From positions 1 through 9,969 of the forward strand of contig DASCMH010000049.1 in assembly GCA_036010905.1 (NCBI GenBank): a stretch of DNA of 9,969 nt. The letters run 5' to 3'. Both the position numbers and the translations under genes were made by a program. Positions within the stretch are counted from its first letter, which is position 1; each line of letters starts with the position of its first letter. A model generated the notes under the pieces. It worked only from the letters and a program-made list of their open reading frames with translations, did no database searches and was not told the DNA's origin. Shown here piece by piece: positions 1 to 6,199 of this stretch. The DNA is from SMWD01 sp002729875. GTDB taxonomy: Bacteria > Pseudomonadota > Gammaproteobacteria > Steroidobacterales > GCA-2729495.

Positions 1-15
1 ACATCTGTTCGGCAT

Positions 16-576
16 CTAACTGACTTTTACAACGAATCCATGCTTCACCATAATTATCGTATTTTGGCCTACCAGCTCGATATGCTCCCTCACTTCAGAC
101 GGCTCCAGGCTTACGCTTCCCTTTTCCTTCAGACTCCGGAATCGCGCACCAACCCGAACGATTGATTCCATGTCGAGCCTTGACGCATCCACATGAATCA
201 CTTCCCGTCCAATCACGGCATCCCCGAGTGAGTCCGCAATTGACTGCAACACACTCTCCGCCTGCTCTCCAGGCTCACAGAATCCGAACAGGACGATTCG
301 TTTTTGGATCAGCCATTCACTATTATTCAAAATAAAGCCCAGTATTTTCTCATCGATACGCCCACCTGTCACCGGGCCACCTATGACATAAAAGTTATAT
401 TGAGCAGGATGTACGGATACAAAATCCTCGGTTTTAAAATACCGCCCGGCCCCCATGATCAGCATCAGACTCCGAATGACCGATTCTTGGGAGTCATTAT
501 CGGCTTCAAAAATAACTGCAGCTCTAGGATTCTTCGGTTCAGTAATATCAGCAACTGAGATCTTTGATATCGCCAT
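16..576 (-). CDS. Flavodoxin-like domain protein, possibly HemG-related
   Basis: The 186-residue product starts at an ATG preceded by a purine-rich GAGAGAT stretch that can serve as a weak ribosome binding site. Residues about 57-115 read like the second half of a flavodoxin fold: a beta strand ending in YVIGGPVTGG, a helix (DEKILGFILNN), then a strand (KRIVLFGFC), where FMN-binding loops would lie. The N-terminal phosphate loop typical of flavodoxins is poorly preserved (FEADNDSQES at about 23-32), so FMN binding is uncertain. Flavodoxin-like proteins include HemG, the quinone-dependent protoporphyrinogen oxidase, and the heme-gene neighbourhood makes that tempting, but I do not see enough to call it HemG. 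The last 35 residues lie outside the flavodoxin core. The frame stops with TAG at 18-16 and a new ATG (15-13) follows at once in the same frame, running off the window, so this may be an interrupted longer protein or the end of one gene abutting the next. Confidence 0.6.
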   Translation of the reverse strand: MAISKISVADITEPKNPRAAVIFEADNDSQESVIRSLMLIMGAGRYFKTEDFVSVHPAQYNFYVIGGPVTGGRIDEKILGFILNNSEWLIQKRIVLFGFCEPGEQAESVLQSIADSLGDAVIGREVIHVDASRLDMESIVRVGARFRSLKEKGSVSLEPSEVREHIELVGQNTIIMVKHGFVVKVS

Positions 577-870
577 TTTTATCTCTCTATTTAATCAACC
601 GGTTTCGTGCCTGACTTGGCACTTAAGCGTTCTATTTCAACCGCTACCAGACCTGGTGTTTTTGTTTTTTGACATAGAGCAAAATAAAAGATTGGCACGA
701 TGAACAACGTCAGGAAAGGGTGCTTACTAAGAGGCTTCATGTCATGAGCACTTTCGTTTGCAAATTGTCTAAATTTTTCGAAAGTATGTTGTTAGTATCT
801 TATTACGACCATATGTTAACAGCCTATATTTTTCTATGACTTCCCGGCTTTTAATATACTGTCGAAGCAC

Positions 871-987
871 ATGGATTCCAGAAATAATCTCCCTCCGCAA
901 CTGATAAGCATGGCTGGAAATTTAAACACGTACCCCGGGATCTGGAAGCACGGATGGTTTTCTCAAGCCGAAATTGAAACCATATAG
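871..987 (+). CDS. Possible small protein of 38 residues, unknown
   Basis: ATG at 871 opens a 38-codon frame ending in TAG at 985-987, with a second in-frame ATG at 910. The product begins MDSRNNLPPQL and ends WFSQAEIETI; it is polar, has three aromatic-rich positions in the middle (TYPGIWKHGWF), and no membrane segment. A TATACT hexamer lies just upstream (855-860) but I see no matching -35 box, and the ribosome binding site (GAAG at 865-868, very close to the ATG) is poor. I do not recognise it. It may be a chance frame or the remnant of a decayed gene; codon content looks more protein-like than the surrounding AT-rich DNA, which is the only reason to list it. Confidence 0.2.
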   Translation: MDSRNNLPPQLISMAGNLNTYPGIWKHGWFSQAEIETI

Positions 988-1128
988 ATGGCCTGATGGA
1001 AACATTACCCAAAGCATTTATGCCTGAATCGAAACCTTATCAACATAAACTGTGGTTTTTTTACTTAAGCTTGTAAATAAATTTGTGAAAAATTATGTCA
1101 TTATGTTAGCATTACAACATACTGTCTT

Positions 1129-1144
1129 TTTGCGTGCATGCAAA
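1129..1144. promoter_or_regulatory. Near-palindrome upstream of ggr1, possible operator
   Basis: TTTGCGTGCATGCAAA is a 16-base dyad with 7 of 8 paired positions, centred about 34 bases before the proposed ggr1 start. On the RNA it is followed by six Us (1145-1150), so a weak attenuator-like hairpin is an alternative reading. Seen directly; the regulatory role is inference. Confidence 0.3.
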
Positions 1145-1170
1145 TTTTTTATTAACAGAGATTGATCACT

Positions 1171-2478
1171 TTGAAATATGACCTGATTATTATCGGCGCT
1201 GGGCCCGGTGGCTGTATGGCAGCACGCACTGCGGCACGCGCTGGACTCAAGGTACTGCTTGTAGAAAAAAATAAGAAAATCATGGCGCGACGCTTATGCA
1301 GCCGGTTACTTCGACTGGGCAGCGGCGGTTTTGGCACGGATATAATACCGACCGATATAGATAGCCAGCGTGTCACGGTGTCTATAGAAATTGACAAGCA
1401 CCGTTCCTTTATACGTCCCAAAACGTTACCAGAAGATGCAGTTATCGAATACACGGGAACCTGGGGGCCATGCTTTAATGATTCGTTGCTTTCACCCTCC
1501 GGACACAGACTGAGCCGGGAACAGAACGATTTGCAAATCACGGGCTTTGTCGTTGATAAGGACATCCTTCTCGAAGGCCTTGCCAGGGAAGCCTGCGACG
1601 CAGGTTGCGAACTGCGGGTCGATACACGTTGCACCTCAATCGAAGATGGGCCCGACGGCGTCACAGCAATATTAAAATCCGGTAAAGCCACTGATACGGT
1701 AAAAGGAAGCCGAGCTATCGTCGCGGATGGATCTTTTTCAACATTGCTCGAACAACTTGGTTTTAACGAGGGTCGACCGGAAGCCAGGTTCCGCTTAAAG
1801 TTTCTGACGCTGATTCTCGATGAAGTCAGCGCACCAATTCTCGATCGCCATCGACTCAAATTCTGCATTCCATCTTTGCACAAAGGTTATTTCACTCTGG
1901 GTCACTACCCCCCGGGATATTTTCAGCTAGGCGCATCAACTATTGCTGGGAGTTCGGTTCATTTGCCTGCAATACTAAAAAATCTGATGACAAAATCTCC
2001 ATATGCAGAATGGTTCTCCAATGCCAAAACGGTTAAACGCACTGGTTGCAATATGGATTTGCGGCCACCCGTATATGAACCAGCCAAAGGTAACGTTATA
2101 TGCGTTGGGGACAACGCGGCGTATGCTGAAGCAGCTATTAAGGGAGCCATCGGCTTTGGGTATACAGCGGCACATTCAACTTTGACCGCCTTAGAGGGTG
2201 GGGACGGAAACGCTTATTACAACGACTATTGGCATCATGCAGTCAACTATTTCAGCCCTGAATACAGAAGAAATACAAGTCAAATCAAACCGCTGCCAAG
2301 AGTCCTTAACGACGGTGAAGCAGACACACTGTTTAAATGGACTGAAGACAATGGAATCTGGGGGGTACCGGATGATTGCCTGACATCAAACAGACAACTT
2401 CTGCATTCCGAACTACCTGAAATAGCAAAAAAGATATTTGTTTCTCAATCAGGCAAAAAAGATATTCGAGCAGCCTAG
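1171..2478 (+). CDS. FAD-dependent oxidoreductase, geranylgeranyl-reductase-like (ggr1)
   Basis: A 435-residue soluble flavoprotein. The N-terminus (KYDLIIIGAGPGG) is a Rossmann dinucleotide-binding fold with GxGxxG at 9-14 and the ribose-binding acidic residue E32. The second FAD motif, ICVGDNAAYAEAAIKGAIG, lies at about 310-328. This pattern is typical of the geranylgeranyl reductase family (ChlP/BchP, archaeal lipid reductases, MenJ), which saturate prenyl double bonds with FAD, using NADPH or ferredoxin. Between them is the CSRLLRLGSGG motif (43-53), shared with the paralogue at 7507-6200; about half of all residues match that protein by eye. No membrane segments are seen. I chose TTG at 1171 because it aligns with the paralogue's GTG start and gives the same 435-residue length; an in-frame TTG at 1162 would add three residues. 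The gene is followed 80 bases later by a HemE-like gene on the same strand, probably one operon. Its true substrate, prenyl chain or tetrapyrrole, is unknown. Confidence 0.85.
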   Translation: MKYDLIIIGAGPGGCMAARTAARAGLKVLLVEKNKKIMARRLCSRLLRLGSGGFGTDIIPTDIDSQRVTVSIEIDKHRSFIRPKTLPEDAVIEYTGTWGPCFNDSLLSPSGHRLSREQNDLQITGFVVDKDILLEGLAREACDAGCELRVDTRCTSIEDGPDGVTAILKSGKATDTVKGSRAIVADGSFSTLLEQLGFNEGRPEARFRLKFLTLILDEVSAPILDRHRLKFCIPSLHKGYFTLGHYPPGYFQLGASTIAGSSVHLPAILKNLMTKSPYAEWFSNAKTVKRTGCNMDLRPPVYEPAKGNVICVGDNAAYAEAAIKGAIGFGYTAAHSTLTALEGGDGNAYYNDYWHHAVNYFSPEYRRNTSQIKPLPRVLNDGEADTLFKWTEDNGIWGVPDDCLTSNRQLLHSELPEIAKKIFVSQSGKKDIRAA

Positions 2479-2491
2479 ACAAAGCCGCAAT

Positions 2492-2513
2492 AGAATTTGC
2501 ATTCTACAAATTC
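2492..2513 (+). repeat. Inverted repeat in the ggr1-hemE copy 1 spacer
   Basis: GAATTTG (2493-2499), seven bases, CAAATTC (2507-2513) form a perfect 7-bp stem. An overlapping alternative stem, AGAAT (2492-2496) with ATTCT (2501-2505), excludes it. There is no following T-run, so it is not an ordinary terminator; it could be an mRNA processing or stability element, or chance in AT-rich DNA. Confidence 0.3.
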
Positions 2514-2558
2514 ATACGAAGAACCAGACTTTAAACTTCTCAAGCAGAGAGCACTAAG

Positions 2559-3590
2559 GTGAACGACAATTTTTTGAGAGCCTGCAGAGGTGAATCTGTT
2601 GATCATACGCCAGTATGGCTAAAGCGACAGGCTGGTCGGTATTTACCAGAATTTATGGCCATACACAAAAAAACAGATTTTCTGACAATGTGCCGAACAC
2701 CGGAGTTGGCGGCACAAATTACAATTCAACCTATCGATATTATCGACGCGGATGCCGCGATATTTTTTTCCGATATCACGACGACTGTCGTGCCGATGGG
2801 GATAAATCTTGAATACAGCACTACCAAGGGACCGTATTACACAAACCCGATCTCGACGGCCACAGACGTTAATAAACTCATCGTTCCGGATGAATCCGAT
2901 GAGAGCCTGGATTTCGTATATGACGCGATTCAAATCTGCGCCAATGAGCTTGCGAACAGGGTACCGTTAATCGGATTTGCCGGCGCACCTTTTGCGATGG
3001 CGTCATTCATGGTGGAAGGTGCCATGAGCAAGAACTATATAAAGCTACGACGCATGATGTTCGAGGACCAACAGACATTCCAGTCTCTCATGGACAAAAT
3101 CACCCGGCATACGACCATTTATTTACGCAAGCAGGCGCAAGCGGGTGCACAGGCGCTGATGCTCTTTGACTCTTTCGCAGGAATAGTCGGTCCGCTGGAT
3201 TTCGAGAAACTCTGCCTGCCCTATGTGGAGCAAATTCTGGCGAATCTGAAAGACACCGGCGTCCCTCTGATTTACTTCGCTCTTGGCGCGCACGGATCAC
3301 TACCAAAAATTGGGAATTGCGGCGCAGATGTCGTCAGCGTCGACTATCGAATGAACCTTGATACAGCAATCGAGAAACTCGGTAACGGCGTATCGGTACA
3401 GGGCAACCTGAATCCATTCACTCTGTTTCAATCACGGGATGAGATCGAGAAAAAAGTCAAAATGACTCTCGATCAGGGCAAGTCGGCGCGTGGACATATA
3501 TTTAACCTGGGTCACGGTATAATGCCCGGCACCTCAGTGGACAATGTAAAAATCCTTGTCGACACGGTTCACACACACAGCCAAACCTGA
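2559..3590 (+). CDS. hemE: HemE-like uroporphyrinogen decarboxylase paralogue, copy 1
   Basis: A 343-residue (beta/alpha)8-barrel protein of the uroporphyrinogen decarboxylase family, close to the usual HemE length (E. coli about 354). True HemE removes the four acetate carboxyls of uroporphyrinogen III to give coproporphyrinogen III in the cytoplasm. Family landmarks: KRQAGRYLPEF with both arginines (R23, R27), FFSDITTT with the essential aspartate (D72), FDSFAG with S205, and NLGHGI with H319. The tyrosine that hydrogen-bonds substrate (Tyr164 in the human enzyme) is replaced by phenylalanine (F150, in ASFMVEGA; the codon is TTC), and the Met before the first Arg is Lys (K22). So it may be a slow, altered or non-catalytic member. 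The start is GTG at 2559, matching the MNDxFLxACRGE beginning of the two other copies, with AGAGAG about seven bases upstream. It follows ggr1 and converges with copy 2. Confidence 0.85.
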   Translation: MNDNFLRACRGESVDHTPVWLKRQAGRYLPEFMAIHKKTDFLTMCRTPELAAQITIQPIDIIDADAAIFFSDITTTVVPMGINLEYSTTKGPYYTNPISTATDVNKLIVPDESDESLDFVYDAIQICANELANRVPLIGFAGAPFAMASFMVEGAMSKNYIKLRRMMFEDQQTFQSLMDKITRHTTIYLRKQAQAGAQALMLFDSFAGIVGPLDFEKLCLPYVEQILANLKDTGVPLIYFALGAHGSLPKIGNCGADVVSVDYRMNLDTAIEKLGNGVSVQGNLNPFTLFQSRDEIEKKVKMTLDQGKSARGHIFNLGHGIMPGTSVDNVKILVDTVHTHSQT

Positions 3591-3653
3591 AAGAACGATT
3601 GATTAACCTATCGTGCCAGACCAGTTGGTGAAGTTAAGGAATATTCAAGACTG

Positions 3654-3688
3654 ATTACAGTTTTCCTTCATCCGAGAAAAACTGTAAT
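3654..3688. repeat. Perfect 11-bp inverted repeat between convergent genes
   Basis: ATTACAGTTTT (3654-3664) and AAAACTGTAAT (3678-3688) are exact reverse complements around a 13-base loop. It sits between the 3' ends of HemE copy 1 (plus, ends 3590) and copy 2 (minus, ends 3694), where a shared transcript end is expected. Neither side has the G+C-rich stem plus T-run of a standard intrinsic terminator, so a weak bidirectional terminator or 3'-end stabilising hairpin is the inferred role. Confidence 0.5.
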
Positions 3689-3693
3689 AGAAA

Positions 3694-4737
3694 TCATTTA
3701 CTCGTAGACTGAATACTCTGCTCGTGAACAGCATCAACGAGAGCTTTGACATGACCCTCTGGAGCATGAGCAGGAACACCATGACCCAGGTTAAATATGT
3801 GCCCACGTGCTTTACGTCCACTTTCCAGCGTATAGGCAACTCGTTCCTCGATATAATTCTTTGATTGAAAAAATACGTACGGCTCAATATTGCCCTGAAC
3901 CGACACATTTAATCCAAGCTCATCGACAGCATTCCCCAGATCTTTACCTGAGTCGATACCGATCACATCTGCACCACACTCCGCAATATCATCCAGAGTT
4001 TCATGCTGCCCTAACCCAAAATAGATTAACGGCACTTCGATATCTTTCAGATCCGCCAGAATGCGCTTGACGTAAGGCAAATTGAAGACACGATAATCCT
4101 GCGGGCCCAGCATACCGGCATTTGAATCAAACAACATCAATGCCTGCGCACCAGCCTCTGCTTGTTTGCGCAAATAATTTATGGTTTGCCGAGTAACTTT
4201 ATCCATCAGAATATTAAAAGTAGTCGTATCACCAAAAATCATTTGTCTTGTATTTACATGCGAATGACTGGCGCCCCCTTCGATCATATATGCGGATACC
4301 GTAAATGGTGAACCGGCAAATCCGATTAAAGGTACTTTGTTCGCTAATTCTCGTGCGCAAATCTTCTGTGCATCAAAGACAAAACCGAGACCATCCTCAA
4401 CGTCCTCAGGAACAATCAGACGCACGGCGTCTTCTTTTGTGCGAATAGGATTTGCATAGCTTGGCCCCTTTCCTGGGACGTAGCTCAAATCCATGCCCAT
4501 CGGCACCACTGTTGTCGTGATATCCGAATAAATAATTGCCGCGTCGACACCAAGATCATCAACCGGCTGGATGGTAATTTTCGATGCCAGCTCCGGCGTA
4601 CGACAGACCGTTAGAAAATCATATTTCGCCAGTACTTTCTTGTAGCTAGACAAAAATGGACCAGCCTGACGCATTAGCCAGACCGGCGTGAAATCAACAT
4701 CTTCACCACGACAGGCTTTCAGAAAAGTATCATTCAT
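3694..4737 (-). CDS. hemE: HemE-like uroporphyrinogen decarboxylase paralogue, copy 2
   Basis: A 347-residue homologue of HemE (uroporphyrinogen III to coproporphyrinogen III). It keeps the first active-site arginine (R23 in LMRQAG), the aspartate D72 (IYSDITTT), the tyrosine Y150 (SAYMIEGG), the serine in FDSNAG and the histidine in NLGHGV. It has lost the second conserved arginine: where the family has RQAGRYLP it reads RQAGPFLS, so R27 is Pro (codon CCA) and the next positions are changed too. In characterised HemE both arginines contact substrate carboxylates, so normal uroporphyrinogen binding is doubtful. I chose ATG at 4737; the frame also allows TTG one codon earlier, and the ribosome binding site is only a weak GAGA. 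It follows copy 3 by 84 bases on the same strand with no clear promoter between, so it is probably the last gene of the ggr2 operon. The frame is intact, which argues against simple decay. Confidence 0.85.
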   Translation of the reverse strand: MNDTFLKACRGEDVDFTPVWLMRQAGPFLSSYKKVLAKYDFLTVCRTPELASKITIQPVDDLGVDAAIIYSDITTTVVPMGMDLSYVPGKGPSYANPIRTKEDAVRLIVPEDVEDGLGFVFDAQKICARELANKVPLIGFAGSPFTVSAYMIEGGASHSHVNTRQMIFGDTTTFNILMDKVTRQTINYLRKQAEAGAQALMLFDSNAGMLGPQDYRVFNLPYVKRILADLKDIEVPLIYFGLGQHETLDDIAECGADVIGIDSGKDLGNAVDELGLNVSVQGNIEPYVFFQSKNYIEERVAYTLESGRKARGHIFNLGHGVPAHAPEGHVKALVDAVHEQSIQSTSK

Positions 4738-4821
4738 CAAATTCTCGATATGCTTGAAATGGTATCGGCCAGCAAATAAAAGAGTCTCTCACCAGTCGGT
4801 AACACCTATCCAACAATCAAC

Positions 4822-5865
4822 CTAGGAGGCTATCACCTGGCTCATTTCATGAACAAAATCGACCATGGCTTTAACATTCTCGACAGGCGAATGCTGTGGT
4901 ACGCCATGACCAAGATTAAACACATGACCACGTGCACCCTTGCCTGCTTCTAATGTTGCAGTAACACGACGCTTAATTTCATCACGCGGCAGAAACAACG
5001 AATATGGCTCGATATTACCCTGAACAGATACACCCTGGCCTAACTCTGCTACGGCCTCTTCCAGACGAAAACCGTAGTCAAGCGCGATGACGTCTGCGCC
5101 GCAATCCTTGATCAGGTCGAGCGAACCATGGGCGCCGAATGGCAGATAGATGATCGGCACGCCGGTCATCTTGAGCGAGTCTATGATCTGCCTGACATAC
5201 GGCAAATTCATCGTCGCGAAGTCACCAGGCCCAACCAGGCCCGCATGCGAATCGAACAACATCAGTGCATTTGCACCGGCCGCCGCCTGAGCCTTTAAGT
5301 AATTAGCCGTGTGCCGAGCCACTTTATCCATCAGCGTCGCATACCCACCCGGGTTCGAAAATGCAAAGCGTCGAAATTCGACAAACGAGTTAGATCCCTT
5401 GCCCTCGACCATGTAAGCCGAAACCGTAAAGGGTGCACCAGCAAAACCAATAAGGGGAACACGGTTTTCAAGCTCACGGGCACAAATCTTCTGTGCTTCA
5501 TAAACGAAACTAAGGCCGTCTGCAGGATCTTCCGGGACGATCAACCGATCTGCATCTTCAGTCGTCCGGATCGGATTCGGATATGACGGGCCCTTACCCT
5601 TCTCGTAATGCAACTCTATGCCCATCGGTACGACAGTGGTCGTAATATCCGAGTAGAAAATCGCCGCATCGACACCGATTTCATCAACCGGTTGAATCGT
5701 GATTTCAGCGGCAAGTTCCGGTGTACGGCAGGCCGTCAGGAAATCGGTCTTGGCCAGAGATTTTTGATACTGGGGCAGGTAGCGCCCAGCCTGACGCATC
5801 ATCCAGATCGGCGTGAAGTCCGTTTTTTCGCCTCGACAGGCTCTTAAAAAAGTATCGTTCATCAT
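4822..5865 (-). CDS. hemE: Uroporphyrinogen decarboxylase HemE, copy 3 (complete active site)
   Basis: A 347-residue cytoplasmic HemE, decarboxylating uroporphyrinogen III to coproporphyrinogen III. Of the three copies here this is the only one with the full classical set: both arginines in MMRQAGRYLPQY, the essential aspartate in FYSDITTT, the tyrosine in SAYMVEGKG, the serine in FDSHAG and the histidine in NLGHGV near the C-terminus. It is therefore the best candidate for real decarboxylase activity. Like the other copies it reads SDITTTVVPMG where typical HemE has SDIL-x-(V/I)-P, so it belongs to a divergent subgroup. Its ATG (with a second ATG adjacent) overlaps the ferredoxin stop codon as ATGA, and a strong AGAGGAGA ribosome binding site lies within the ferredoxin's last codons: translation of the two is probably coupled. 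Copy 2 follows 84 bases downstream. Confidence 0.95.
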   Translation of the reverse strand: MMNDTFLRACRGEKTDFTPIWMMRQAGRYLPQYQKSLAKTDFLTACRTPELAAEITIQPVDEIGVDAAIFYSDITTTVVPMGIELHYEKGKGPSYPNPIRTTEDADRLIVPEDPADGLSFVYEAQKICARELENRVPLIGFAGAPFTVSAYMVEGKGSNSFVEFRRFAFSNPGGYATLMDKVARHTANYLKAQAAAGANALMLFDSHAGLVGPGDFATMNLPYVRQIIDSLKMTGVPIIYLPFGAHGSLDLIKDCGADVIALDYGFRLEEAVAELGQGVSVQGNIEPYSLFLPRDEIKRRVTATLEAGKGARGHVFNLGHGVPQHSPVENVKAMVDFVHEMSQVIAS

Positions 5866-6152
5866 GCTGATTTCTCCTCTTGATCAAATAATTCAGGTAT
5901 TTCATGTGGATGCAAAGTCTTCCAGCGATCCAGTAGCATATCCGCAGTTTCGACGCGCTCCGGATCCCATTCAATCGCCTCCTCGACCGGACAGACCTCG
6001 ATGCAACTCGGTTTGTCATGCGATCCGACACATTCCGTGCAACGATCAGGATCGATGACATGAATGACATCTCCTTCGCTAATCGCCTCACTGGGGCAAT
6101 CCGAGATGCATGCAAAACAATTCAGGCAATCGTCGGTAATTCGCAAGGCCAT
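5862..6152 (-). CDS. yfhL: 2[4Fe-4S] ferredoxin, YfhL / Allochromatium type
   Basis: A 96-residue electron carrier with eight cysteines in two clusters: C9-x2-C12-x2-C15-x3-C19-P and C38-x2-C41-x8-C50-x3-C54-P. The eight-residue insert in the second motif (CVGSHDKPSC) and the helical C-terminal extension (residues 60-96) mark the Allochromatium vinosum-type family to which E. coli YfhL belongs; the start MALRIT and the CTECVG segment match YfhL closely. Such ferredoxins have very low potentials and their partners are poorly known. In many gammaproteobacteria the gene is a stand-alone one or lies beside coaD, so its place here, 47 bases after ggr2 and overlapping the hemE copy 3 start by four bases (ATGA), is informative: it suggests a partner among these proteins, most simply the FAD oxidoreductases. 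ATG at 6152 has a good GAGGA site eight bases upstream. Confidence 0.95.
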   Translation of the reverse strand: MALRITDDCLNCFACISDCPSEAISEGDVIHVIDPDRCTECVGSHDKPSCIEVCPVEEAIEWDPERVETADMLLDRWKTLHPHEIPELFDQEEKSA

Positions 6153-6199
6153 AATAAATTCCTCAAGCTAATTTCATAGCTGCCTCCATGCAACAATAT

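Larger units (their letters stand above)
577..1170. other. Long AT-rich intergenic region between divergent genes
   Basis: About 590 bases separate the divergent flavodoxin-like gene and ggr1. I find no convincing gene, tRNA or mobile element here. It holds a 38-codon open frame at 871-987 (separate entry), a 26-codon frame at 996-1076, and three short dyads close to ggr1: TTTAC-N8-GTAAA (1060-1077), ATGTT-N8-AACAT (1103-1120) and TTTGCGTGCATGCAAA (1129-1144). Promoters for both neighbours must lie here, but no pair of -35/-10 boxes stands out. A weak plus-strand candidate is ATGTCA, 17 bases, CATACT ending near 1122. Confidence 0.6.

Noticed and set aside
1051..1062. Intrinsic terminator at the run of Ts near 1055-1062
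   Set aside because: The only stem available is AAACC/GGTTT with a 17-base loop, too weak, and no plus-strand gene of substance ends there.
1152..1883. A 243-codon open frame on the minus strand opposite ggr1
   Set aside because: It is fully inside ggr1, is rich in Ser, Arg and Pro as antisense frames are, has no recognisable domain, and ggr1 has clear FAD motifs.
2559..5865. HemE-like proteins as corrinoid methyltransferases (MtaA/MtbA type)
   Set aside because: That branch of the superfamily uses a zinc site with His and Cys ligands; here the HemE RQAG, SDI, FDS and NLGHG motifs are present, and no corrinoid protein gene is nearby.
5705..6115. A 136-codon minus-strand frame across the ferredoxin-hemE junction
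   Set aside because: It is out of frame with two unmistakable proteins that together cover it.
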